From Batillaria attramentaria (Eukaryota; Mollusca; Gastropoda; Batillariidae), in contig JACVVK020000208.1 in NCBI GenBank assembly GCA_018292915.2, positions 917,501-981,500 on the forward strand: a DNA stretch of 64,000 nucleotides, written 5' to 3'. The stretch's first letter is position 1. Each line of letters starts with the position of its first letter. The position numbers and the translations under genes were made by a program. Positions 54,433-64,000 of this stretch are shown piece by piece. Below the pieces are notes generated by a model. The model was given only the letters and a program-made list of their open reading frames with translations, ran no database searches and was not told where the DNA came from.

Positions 54433-54608
54433 GGGGGAGCCGGGGTGGCCGAATGGTAGAGCGCTGGACTCTCAGTGCTCGGGGCGTGAGCTCGAATACC
54501 GGCTGGGGCCAAATATTTGTGCCGGCTTTTTCTCGTTACCCCGTCTTTGATATCACCCTTATATGGTGAAAAGGACGTAAAACTGCCAAACACCCACCCA
54601 CTCCACCC
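54433..54608 (+). mobile_element. SINE-1 copy with TSD
   Basis: Forward full copy starting GGGGGAGCCGGGGTGGCCGA. The near-perfect direct repeat TGTTCTCTTGA / TGTTCTCTTTA lies at 54422-54432 and 54609-54619. It is in intron 7 of TIR paralogue 2. Confidence 0.93.
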
Positions 54609-54659
54609 TGTTCTCTTTAGCCTGCATGTTGCGTTTCGGTGATGTCCTAGGAAGAGGCA

Positions 54660-55100
54660 AATAAGCAGTCAAGAAGTCGAGCAATCACAGATTCGAGAAA
54701 TCACGCATTTGAGCAATCGAACAATCGAGCAGTCACGTAATCACGCAATCAAGTAATCAGGCAATTACGCAATCAAACAGTCAAGCATAAAAAATAGAGC
54801 AATCACGCAAACCGAGCAGTCGAATAATCGAGCAGTCTAATCACGCAATCAAGCAACCAAGCAATTACGCAATCAAGCAATCAAGCAAAACATTTTTAAA
54901 AAAATAGAGCAATCACGCAAACCGAGCAGTCGAATAATCGAGCAGTCTAATCAGCCATGGCCAGAGACTTGGTCAACCGAGCAATCAAGCAGAAAAACAA
55001 TCCAGCAATCACACACCCTAGCAATCGAACAATCGAGCAGTCACGCAATCGAGCAGTCACGCAATCGAGCAGACAAACAATCGAGCAATCAAATCAACCA
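54660..55100. repeat. Degenerate 8-bp array (GCAATCGA/GCAATCAC)n
   Basis: About 440 bp of AATCAAGC, AATCGAGC and AATCACGC-type octamers, with a duplicated block of about 100 bp (54789-54850 and 54907-54950). A shorter patch of the same array is in the previous intron at 53175-53235. Confidence 0.88.
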
Positions 55101-55449
55101 TCGTCAGAGACACGGATTAAAGAATATTTTCGCTTCTTTATTAACTTGATTTGAAATGGCACCGCCTGTATTGTGTAGATCCGCGACATGCTGAGAGAGA
55201 GGGGCTTCCCTGTCTGGATGGACATACGTATGAGCACGCACAGACAGATAATAATTAAAAACTTCTTTTGATAATCCCTTTTCATTACAGGCGCCTGAAT
55301 ATTTCTATTCGTACGTGGAGCGGAAGTTACGTCTGACTGACATTGATGAGCTGATGAACTTCGTGAAAGCTGTAGAAAAGTTACCATGACGACCAAACAC
55401 TGATACAGCCAGCACCGACAACTTCAAGTTATTGATTCAAATAATTAAA

Positions 55450-55508
<59 letters not shown>

Positions 55509-55564
55509 GGGGAGAGAGAGAGAGAGAGAGAGAGAATGTGACACAGTTTTTGCAGCGACTCTTA

Positions 55565-55635
<71 letters not shown>

Positions 55636-55805
55636 CTAAGCTGTTGCCAACTTTGTTGCAGGTTCATGCAGGGTTGGTTGTAAATATATGTATCTATATG
55701 TTGTACAGTGCATTTTGTGAAAGCTGAATCAGTACGAATTTGTCTTTGTCCATGTTGTTTATTTTGCCCTCCATACCCCAAAAGGGACAAACAAATAAAA
55801 TCTTA
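55450..55805. repeat. Two (GT)n tracts and a retroposon tail
   Basis: (GT)n at 55450-55506 and 55568-55631, separated by (GA)n. Then CCATACCCCAAAAGGGACAA and AATAAAATC at 55764-55802, the same end as the minus-strand copy at 15365-15418. 55806-56320 shows nothing recognisable. Confidence 0.85.
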
Positions 55806-56556
55806 AATCATTTTCGTTGGTCACCTGACGAAGTTTATAAATAAAGCATTCGTGAACAGGAATATCAGTAAGTGTTGTCTTCACTGTTTTATGCAATGCA
55901 TAAACCAGAGAGTGGCTAAAGCCGCTCAGTCGTTGGCGTAGAGGGTAAGTATAAAAACAAACTCAAAGCCGAGCGATCAGCTAGAGGTAACCAAATGAAA
56001 AAAATACTAAGATGCTTTTGCGTATACAGTTATTGTCGAGCAGTCAACAAAACGTAAAAAGTAGCATGGTAAATTTGTGTAAACGGTTGTTGCTGGGCAG
56101 TAAACAAGCACAGAATAGTATTATCACACAGTTGAGTAAACAGTCGTTAAGTTTAAACGGATCAAAATTACATACTTATAACATTTAAGCACTTTGCTCA
56201 GTGAAAGCCAGTATCACAGGCAGTTCATCTTAAACATAACCAGAACAACGTCACGTCTATACTGACAATGGTACTTCAACTGCAGACAGAAATGAACTAA
56301 AGTCCTATGCTTGTACGAGGGGTGTCCCAAAAGTAGCGTCACAGGTGCTATGAAATTGAAACAAGTGAACGTAACGCCATCAAACTCCTACAAGTGTATA
56401 ACGTATCTTTCCACTACTGGCACTAGTCATGCAAAGTTTCAACCGCCTCCTTCACACGAGAAGATAATTATGGTACCTTGAATCAAGTGCAGTGTTGAAC
56501 TGTGAAATAGCGAAGGAAACGGTAATGACTGCGAAGTGGTTACAAGTTAAGCAAGT

Positions 56557-56717
56557 AAAAGCGACATAAAAGGAACAGAAACCACTAAACTTTCACAAAG
56601 GACCGCACGGGTCAACGTTTCGGCTTTCGCCTTCCTCAGGACACAAACAAATCAAACGTTAAGCCGTGCCGTCCTTTGTGAAAGTTGAGTGGTTTCTGTC
56701 CCTTTTATGTCGCTTTT
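56557..56717. repeat. Long hairpin (arms about 53 bp)
   Basis: The left arm 56557-56609 (AAAAGCGACATAAAAGGAAC to the GGACCGCACGG region) and right arm 56664-56717 (CCGTGCCGTCCTTTGTGAAA to GTCGCTTTT) are near-perfect reverse complements around a loop of about 54 bp. Upstream at 56318-56345, GAGGGGTGTCCCAAAAGTAG looks like a mariner-type end, but no matching right end was found. Confidence 0.85.
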
Positions 56718-56969
56718 ATTTATGAAATAGCGGCTTTATAGGCGACAGAATGTAAACTGCTGAAGCACAGCTAGGAACGGATGATTTGCGGAGTACAGCA
56801 AAATCATACATCGTACAAAATGGAGCACGCAGTTTCACAATATGGAATTATGATTAAATGATGTATGAGCAAAGGCACTCGGAGAAATACATGTAAAGTA
56901 TACGCGCCACATAAAACACCCCTTTTCGTGAAATAAATTAACAAAAGTATACAGTTTGAGTGGATCTTC

Positions 56970-56999
<30 letters not shown>

Positions 57000-57033
<34 letters not shown>
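57000..57033. repeat. (TC)n(AC)n microsatellite
   Basis: (TC)n from 56970 continues into (AC)n to 57032. The surrounding 56720-57530 holds no recognised exon. Confidence 0.85.
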
Positions 57034-57534
57034 AAATGCACGCTTGTATAATTTTGTAAAATCAGCAACTGCGTCATCACAACAGACCTCGGTCCACAAC
57101 GAATATGTCTCTCGTTGAGAAAATATTAAATAAAGAAATGCGGTCATAAAACTAGCTGAAGTGCAAATAAACTGACCGAGCTACGGTGAAAATCATACGT
57201 GCAATGAAACACATAATACAGTCGTACGCGAAGAGTTTGTCCTTTTCCTATATACAGGTGTGAGTCATCAGTCGTCATACCTCTATATCCAAAGTCAACT
57301 CAGATGAATGACTTCAGCTTGAGGTGTATTCAAACTGCCAGCGTAACATTCCAGATGACCGCCAGCAGTATTCAGTCCGGGGCATTTACAGCCTAGAGAT
57401 GGATGGCGCGGGGCGCTTTTTGCGTGAGCGTCATGTGCCCCGGATCACTGCACCTACAGGCTGGAAGTGCCCGGGAATAATTCGTGTTTTATGTTTCAAG
57501 TGTGTCACGTCTGCGGCGAAGCTAAGTGGTCGGC

Positions 57535-57985
57535 ACAATGGACGACTCCACTCCTGTCAATCACACGGACCGAGACCCCAGAATTCAGCCAACAAGCACA
57601 CCGGAATGAGCATGTAAATCTGTAATTGACGATTCCATATTCTTGTCATTCAAAACGGTGGAGCCCCCAGAATTCAGCCAATCGCTTGACGTGGCATAAT
57701 GAGCACAACACATGGCATAGTCTGGGAAACTTTTTGCCAGAAACTACAACGAGGGAAGCACGTGTAGTATGATATGAATGAAACATGAAAAGAAAGCAGT
57801 ATTTTCATTTGACGTCATTTGAAGAAAAGGGCCATTACGTCAATCTCTTTCATCTTGAAATCACCCCTTTTCCCATACAATGACGTCGCGGACGTACTTT
57901 GTTTTGCCAATACACGGCAGAGCAAAGGGACGGAGCTTTGGCCTCGGGGTTTGCCGTGTGAAGTCGTCCATTCCGTGGGATCCAA
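57535..57985. mobile_element. R3 element, longest copy
   Basis: Left edge CACAATGGACGACTCCACTC and right edge GTGTGAAGTCGTCCATTCCG are imperfect inverted repeats. The interior includes GGCATAATGAGCACAACACA and CTACAACGAGGGAAGCACGT, found reversed in the copies at 8285 and 43978. Non-coding, about 450 bp. 57990-58440 holds no recognised exon. Confidence 0.7.
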
Positions 57986-58445
57986 ATCACAGGCTTGTGT
58001 CCTGCTCCGTGGGTTCTGTGCGCAAATGTCTCGTATCGTCTCTCTGTTCCACAATCTTCATGATTCGGGTTAAAATCTGCAACAGACACCGCAGCAGATG
58101 AGATAACATGCGACAAGTGTTCTACCAATTTGTGTTCTATTTCTACCAATACTCCGATTAATTTTTCAGATATTTGGATCCCAATTAACTTAGCTGTTTT
58201 TTTTTTAATATTGATTTTAGATTGAGTTTGAATTGAGGAAGCTAAAAACAACAGTCAGAAAGAAGGAGTTTGTAACACGGAAAAAGGGGGTAGTCAGGAT
58301 CTTCCTCCCTTTCCTTTTTGTTCCCTGCCGGCATAGATCTTCAAGACTGGTCTGCTGTTCTCCCAACATCTTGTCACTGAAACTGAAAGTCGGTGCCAAA
58401 GCGTTGAAGTGTGCAGCATTTAGCCATTATGAGGAATACAATAGA

Positions 58446-61400
58446 TCACATCTTTACCCGATCCTCCATGCCGACCAGGCGGTCCTCCAACCGTTGCTGT
58501 TGTTTGATCACCTGCTTCAGCAAATCGGATGTAGGGGGCGCGGCGACCACAGTTACTGTGCCTTGCTGTGGTTGGGCGAGGTCACGCGGGCTGCTTTGCA
58601 TCTCCACCAAGTCGTCCACTCTGTTTTGTACCGTCTCCAGGCTGGCAAGGGTTGAATAAAGATGGAATAACTGTATTTGTAGTTGTGTGATATATTATAT
58701 CAATAGCCAGTGCGTCTATGGCTCCCGGCTGGAGCCAAATATTTGTGCTGGCTTTTTCATCGTTGCACCGTCTTTGATATCACCCGTATGTGGTGGAAAA
58801 GGACGTTAAACACCCAAACACCCACCCACTCACGCGTCTATGGCGCATACCCTTTGATAAGTGTTTTACAAAACCCAGGATAAGAGGGTGTATACACAAT
58901 AAAACAAACAAACGTGTAACTCTACAGATATATGCATATCAACATTCCAGTCCGCAATGATGTTTTAGCTTATCTTATATTTCTTAACTTTGTAAGCTCT
59001 TAGAGCTCGAGGGAGCTGGGGTGGTCGAATGGTAGAGCGTTGGACTTCTAATGCTCGGGTCGTGAGTTCGATCCCGTCTGGGACCAAATATTTGTGCTGG
59101 CTTTTTCATCGTTGACCCGTCTTTGATATCACCCTATGTGGTGGAAAATGACGTTAAACCCCCCAAACTCCCACCCACCCACCCTCTTAGAGCTCGCTGA
59201 GTATAAACCTTATATAAATATCCATTATTGTTATCATTATCATTATTGTACCGTTTCATGACGACCTTGACCCTCCCTTCTACGCTCTTGGCTCCCGTGG
59301 CCTCCAGCTTGGACAAGTATTTCTCCGTCATGATGTCTTCCCATTTCGTCAGCGGTTTCGGGCTTCCTTCAAAAGGCCGCTCTGGAAATTACACATCAAT
59401 TGTACCAATGACGTATAAATAGCAACAAAAGTTTACACTGCAGAGTTATCAAGCATAATTATATCGTCCCCTAATGTTTTGTTTAAAATAGTAACCAAAT
59501 TTTACACAGTAGATGAGATAAAGCATGTATCGTTTCCTAATGTTTTGTTGTAAATATTAACCAAAATTTACGCTGCAGACAACGTTATCAAGCATATATC
59601 ATCTCCTAACGTTTTAAGTATTAACCGCAATTTCGTGGATGAATACACGGCTGGCACCGCAGGTGCCGTAGTTCCCGGGTGGGTGAACGCCGGGATATTT
59701 ATGACACGAAGCGTGGAATGCGGCCCTGTCCCGCAGTCCCAAACCACGTGGACCTCCATGGCATCATCTTACCATCATCCTCATCTCCATACTCATGCAT
59801 AGTAAAAATTGCCCCAGCTTTCGAGCCCTCCGTGGATTCCACCCATGACCTGGGAGGAACACCACTGGAGCTGGCAAAGAGTTGGGGCAGAAAAAAAGTA
59901 TTAACCGCAATTTATACTGCAGGCAACGTTATCATGCACAATATCGTCTCCTAATGTTTTCTTTGTAAACATTAACCAAAATTTACACTGCAGAAAATGT
60001 TATCAAACAGGTCTCGTATCCAAATGTTTTCTTGAAATATTAACCAAAATTTACACTGCAGACAAGGTTATCAAGCATAATTTTTAATTATATCGTTTCC
60101 TCGTCCTTTGATTTAAATATTAACCACAACTTACACTGCAGACAACGTTATGAAGCATATATCGTCTCCTAATGTTATGTTTTAGATATTAACAAAAAAA
60201 TTGCAATGCAAACAACGTTATCAAACAAGTATCGTCTCCTAACGTTTTGTTTAAATATTTACCAAAATTTACACTGCACACAACGTTATCAAACATATAT
60301 ATATATCGTCTCCTAATGTTTCGTTTTAAATGGTAACAAAAATTTACATGTCGGCGTTGTTATCAATCATATATCGTATATTTGAACTGTCGATTTGCAT
60401 GCTAAGTTAACCGAGAGGTGTGCTTGCTTTCTGAAAAATGTTTGTCGATTTGTCTTCATCACGGTAACCACTAGTTCAAAGGCACACGAGTATTGCGTCT
60501 CAATCAACACTCGCTGAAGCAGGCAACAGTTTAAAGGTGCAGTTTCTCGTAGTTCAGTCAAAGCTTACAACTTGCATGGCCTTACCCGACCCATGCACAT
60601 GAAGGACTAAGGACTCGATCCTTTGACAGCTTTTTTCATTATCCCTATGCCCTATGACTGTGTCATGACTCTACTCAGATGCTATGTCAGTTCTTGTATG
60701 TTCAAGCATATAATGCACGTATGTTGTACTTGTTTTTTTTTTTGTTTGTTTGTTTTTTTTTTTTGTTTTTTTTTTTTGGGGGGGGGGGGTTTCTGCCCCA
60801 ACTCTTTGCCAGTTTCAGTGGTGTTCCTCCCAGGTCATGGGTGGAATCCACGGAGCTGAGCAATTTTTATTATGCACGATGATGGAGATGAGGATGATGG
60901 TAAGATGATGCTATGGAGGTCCGTGTGGTTTGACACTGCAGGACAGGGCCGCATTCCACGCTTCCTGTCATAAATATCCCGGCGTTAACCAGGTCCGAGA
61001 ACTACGGCACCTGCGGTGCCGGCTGTGTAATTATCCACATCATAAGACGTGTCATGCCAAGGGAGGCACCCCCAAAGTCGCACCCGTGAAGTGGGTGAAT
61101 CTCGGCTGTGTGGCAACAGCCTCCCCACTGGGCCCATAGCACACCCGCTCTGGGTAGGAGCCGACCTATGTTGTACCTGTCTTTGTCACTGTATAATATA
61201 TAAACTAACAACAGAATTAAAAAAAAAAAACCACTCACTGAAGTAAGAGGTTCTTGACTTTTTGCGCCACCAGCCTAGTTTGGCGCCGACCCAGCGGAAG
61301 AATATGTAGAGATGTCCGAGGACGATGAAGGGCGGAGGGAGACACGGCCTGGCAGAGTACTCAAAGATCAGCCCGAACTTCTGGAAGTGCCAGTAGATGT

Positions 61401-61568
61401 CCGTGTTCTCGTGAATCTTCTGGAATGTGTAGCTGTGAAAGATCGGATCAGATCGGATCAAAGATAAGATCAGACAAGATAAGAATACTTGCTGGGAAAC
61501 GTAAATGTCTGCTGGAAACGAGAAATAACTAAACAATACATTAAAATTCTGCACACAACACATACGCG

Positions 61569-61647
<79 letters not shown>

Positions 61648-63366
61648 CACTACGCGAACAAATTCACGCATAAAACTCTTAACACAATTTACAATTCCAC
61701 AGATGTTGAATGTTGTGTACCTGAACATGGCGATCAGTAGATTTAACAGCAGGACGTTGGTCATGAGAATGTAGACTCCCATGAACACCGGCACAAGGTA
61801 CTGACCAATAGGCGTTGGACACGGAAGGTCATGGTCGTCTTCTTTGCAACTGTCACCTACAGCAGAAATCAGTACACGACTTGCTGTCTTGTCACATTCA
61901 TTTGTTTGTCGTCAGTGTTTCTTTGTGAACTCTAAAGATCCCGGACCCAACCACCTCCTGCCTGCTACACGATAAGACTTGTTAAAAAGAACAAGCCACT
62001 GCACACCAGTCGCACGTTAAGCCACTATTCCGCAAGGCGTGGGTTAAAAAGAACAAGCCACTACACACCAGTCGCACGTTAAGCCACTATTCCGCAAGGC
62101 GTGGGTCTTCTCGCTAGGCCCAAGATCGGTGCAGATGGCTCCTAGTGATCTGGGCCCGAATGTAAAAGTCGAGGTTAATTTAACCCACGGCTGCGGGCCT
62201 AACCCAGACTAGGACAAAACAAAGAAAGAAAGAAACAAACAAACAAACAAACAAAATTATATAAAAAGGAGTCGAAGAAAGAAAGAAATCCTCCTATAAC
62301 GGCTTAGGCATCTTGCTGGAATGGACCCGATTCCTGATTTAAAAAAAAACAACAAATAAATAAATAAATTAAAACAGAAAATGTAACCCTAGAGCTAGTT
62401 TAGTTCGAGGTTAAACTCTAACCCGGAGCTAAAACCCTAACCTCGACTTCTACACGCGGAGCCTGAAGATTTCAAGTAAAATGCGATTTTTTTTTTTTTT
62501 TTTGGCATGGGCGTTTAAGAATGATCGGGCTTTGTGTAAAGTAAAACATTCCTCGTTTGTCCAGGAAAGTACACAACATGCTTGAGGTGCAAGCCCTTCT
62601 TTTCTTTTATTTAAAAAAAATTCACGCGGTGATTGTAATACTCTGGGGGAAAAATCTGTTCGAATTTTCAAAATGCACTTTAAAAAGAAAATATCAAGTA
62701 TTGCGAACCTACTAGTTATGGCTAACCCATGAGTGATCGGGGAAGTCACATCCTGGATTCAGGAGAGGGGCACCATGACTACCAGCCTACCTTCTATTTC
62801 TTCCAGAAACAGTTCTCCGTAGATTGTCCAGTACGCCTTACGGGGTAAACGGTACAGTAGTTGCCATGACAACTCGGTGTTGGGATACAAGATGGCTTCT
62901 GAAGCGATGGCGTAAGATGTGATGAACACCAGGAGAATCATCACAAACCAAAACAGGTCCTTCATCTGAAAAACAAAATATAAAAAACACTCAGATCTTG
63001 CTGTCTTATGGTCCCAGCTGCTGCTTCTTGGAAATTTCACAATAAGATTCTCCGTGACTTTAGTGTAATCATCATGAACAACTACAAAAGTATATTTACC
63101 TTCTAACTGTTATCATGGTTATGCTATGTTTGTTTTGTGTTAATCAGTACATTCATTTGTATTTCCTCTCGTCCTTTCTCTTGCTTTCTTTTTGCGTGTT
63201 CTTTTGCAAATCTCAGATGTCAGTCCCTCTTAAAAAACAAACAAACAAACAAACAAACAAACAGCTACATAACTATACTTTGAAACAACTGCTCCCCAAC
63301 TGTGTTCATTCTCGTAGTTTCTCCGAGAACCGAATATGGCGTTGTTCATTTTTCTTTCAATTTAGC

Positions 63367-63440
<74 letters not shown>

Positions 63441-63719
63441 GTAACCACAACACTTGTACTCAAGATAAAGATACCCTCTCACCATCCTTTGTATCATGAC
63501 GACCTTTGGCCCCAGTTCCTGGCTGATGGAGAAGACGTAGAGGATGCGGAAGAAGAGAGGTACGACATTGAGTGCCAGGAACACCCTACCCCAGTCAAAA
63601 CACATGTGACACGTGGCTCGCGGTACTGCCCGCAGACAGGCGCCAAGGACGAAGATGATTATGGTGCTACCGTCCAAGTAGAACTTCCAGACAGACCGCT
63701 TGAAGCTGTACAGCAAGAA
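58446..63719 (-). CDS. TRPM-family cation channel, 3' part
   Basis: Six last exons, phases consistent: 63719-63483, 62965-62791, 61856-61721, 61432-61239, 59381-59252 and 58641-58446 (1068 nt, 355 codons plus TGA). The 5' part lies beyond 64000. Visible: the S4-S5 region (FFRILYVFSISQELGPKV), S5 (MKDLFWFVMILLVF), a pore segment YWTIYGELFLEEIEG with YGE where TRPM1/3/6/7 have a YGE filter, Cys pairs in the pore loop (DSCKEDDHDLPCP), S6 (VYILMTNVLLLNLLIAMFS), and the TRP helix (YTFQKIHENTDIYWHFQKFG, then RPCLPPPF). The C-terminal coiled coil is SVEGRVKVVMKR, then LETVQNRVDDLVEMQ, ending EDRVKM. No C-terminal kinase or NUDT9 domain is present, because the stop follows the coiled coil. The product should be a tetrameric plasma-membrane channel, probably permeable to divalent ions. 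Introns hold SINE-1, R4 and MITE copies. Confidence 0.93.
58722..58833 (+). mobile_element. SINE-1 copy, 5'-truncated, with TSD
   Basis: Body only (CTCCCGGCTGGAGCCAAAT to CCCACCCACT). The direct repeat GCGTCTATGG is at 58712-58721 and 58834-58843. Confidence 0.9.
59010..59183 (+). mobile_element. SINE-1 copy with TSD, inside repeat R6
   Basis: Full copy. The direct repeat CTCTTAGAGCTCG is at 58997-59009 and 59184-59196. The interrupted host repeat R6 (TTCTTAACTTTGTAAGC, then an (ATT)-rich tail to 59250) recurs at 63967-64000, cut by the window end. Confidence 0.93.
59430..60375. repeat. Tandem array of a unit of about 70 bp
   Basis: Ten or more diverged units, each with AACGTTATCAAGCATATATC, CTCCTAATGTTTTG and TTACACTGCAGAC-type blocks. 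Interrupted by retroposon R4 at 59634-59896. It lies in an intron of the TRPM gene. Confidence 0.88.
59634..59896 (+). mobile_element. Retroposon R4 copy with 17-bp TSD
   Basis: Inserted in the tandem array; AGTATTAACCGCAATTT is duplicated exactly at 59617-59633 and 59897-59913. It begins CGTGGATGAATACACGGCTG and ends GGGGCAGAAAAAA, so it has a 3' A tail and no terminal inverted repeat. Confidence 0.92.
60762..61065 (-). mobile_element. Retroposon R4 copy, reverse
   Basis: Starts at a poly-T/poly-G run (60730-60789), that is, a C then A tail on its own strand, followed by TTTCTGCCCCAACTCTTTGC and on to GCACCTGCGGTGCCGGCTGT. TRPM intron. Confidence 0.85.
61568..61645. repeat. (GC)n(AC)n microsatellite
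   Basis: CGCGCGCGCG then (CA)n to 61644, in the intron between the S6 exon and the TRP-helix exon. Confidence 0.92.
61981..62104. repeat. 62-bp tandem duplication
   Basis: Two nearly identical copies starting GTTAAAAAGAACAAGCCACT at 61981 and 62043. TRPM intron. Confidence 0.92.
62160..62455. mobile_element. MITE, second copy of the 41889 family
   Basis: Ends TGTAAAAGTCGAGGTTAATT and TAACCTCGACTTCTACA; same interior as 41889-42142, with A-rich expansions. TRPM intron. Confidence 0.8.
63368..63436. repeat. (CT)n microsatellite
   Basis: Pure (CT)n of about 69 bp, 47 bp from the end of the TRPM S4-S5 exon. Confidence 0.92.
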
Positions 63720-63823
63720 CTGCGGACAAGGAAATCGGAGAGTGGACGTCAATTCGTGATTATATCTGTACAGTCATAACACAATTGCTCTTGGCCCAGC
63801 AGCTGTAACGATGGATTGACAGA

Positions 63824-63829
<6 letters not shown>

Positions 63830-63891
<62 letters not shown>

Positions 63892-64000
63892 CCACAATTA
63901 CTGTGTCTTTTATTATTCTCCCTGGCATTATTTTCATGCCATTTTATAATATTTCATCTTATTTTTCTTAACTTTGTAAGCGCTCAAAGCTCGGCTGGAA
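63830..64000. repeat. (GT)n tract and start of repeat R6
   Basis: (GT)n at 63829-63890, then an AT-rich stretch and TTCTTAACTTTGTAAGCGCT, matching R6 at 58981-59000. The repeat is cut by the window end. No TRPM exon is visible here. Confidence 0.7.

Larger units (their letters stand above)
47010..55389 (+). pseudogene. ARM-TIR paralogue 2, truncated and frame-broken
   Basis: Inverted paralogue of the 9-19.7 kb gene. Recognisable exons: 47010-47112, 47531-48086, 48914-49046 (133 nt, as in paralogue 1), 50135-50386, 51721-51841, 53310-53418, 53832-53983, 55179-55227 and 55291-55389 (99 nt, as in paralogue 1). Exon 1 starts MGSGTSKSRD, an N-myristoylation-like motif (Gly2, Ser6). Lesions: a 1-nt break in the T-run at 47800-47807 gives FADFLP-stop before LIGGAEG; an indel in exon 5 puts TAG after GRLKPV while the good frame resumes at GTDEEKEAA; the TIR (HIMISYQWNNQ, RGFPVWMDI) ends before the BB loop; and the exons for the rest of the TIR and the first SAM exons are absent. 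The last exon, APEYFYSYVERKL, survives. The two single-base breaks could be assembly errors, but the missing exons cannot. Confidence 0.82.

Overview
This is eukaryotic, intron-rich, strongly repetitive DNA. Long (CA)n/(GT)n, (CT)n and (ATT)n tracts, several tRNA-headed SINEs with clear target-site duplications, an I/Nimb-like LINE, and families such as CALHM, TRPM and an ARM-TIR-SAM protein suggest a lophotrochozoan, most likely a gastropod mollusc. That identification rests on family content and repeat style; I could not search databases. All gene models were built by hand from GT..AG junctions with matching codon phase.

Layout: 5.1-8.3 kb (+) holds a complete six-exon CALHM-like channel gene. 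9.1-19.7 kb (-) holds an eleven-exon gene of 624 codons, with a helical ARM-like N-terminus, a TIR domain with the BB loop and the alpha-C glutamate, and a C-terminal SAM-like module. Its introns carry a mariner inserted inside a SINE, two SINEs facing each other, and a 24/27-bp minisatellite. 22.1-35.3 kb and 39.2-44.8 kb (-) hold two tandem seven-exon genes for secreted S1 (trypsin-like) proteins. In both, the catalytic serine and histidine are replaced, so they are predicted pseudoproteases. Intron 5 of the first contains a full-length LINE (23.6-29.8 kb, -) with two intact ORFs and a 12-bp target-site duplication. 47.0-55.4 kb (+) is an inverted, broken paralogue of the TIR gene: two frame breaks, and its TIR domain stops before the BB loop. 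58.4-63.7 kb (-) holds the last six exons of a TRPM channel whose 5' part lies beyond the right edge.

The centre of the window is therefore a nested arrangement: TIR gene (-), pseudoprotease (-), pseudoprotease (-), TIR paralogue (+). TIR proteins and S1 homologues both act in invertebrate immunity, so an immune-type locus evolving by duplication and decay is a reasonable inference, but nothing here proves function.

Most remaining DNA is mobile-element debris: SINE-1 (at least 14 copies, about 175 bp), SINE-2, SINE-3, an A/C-tailed retroposon (R4), a TIR-bounded family (R3), three kinds of small MITE, pogo/Tigger-like elements, and LINE 3' ends that each finish in a different microsatellite.
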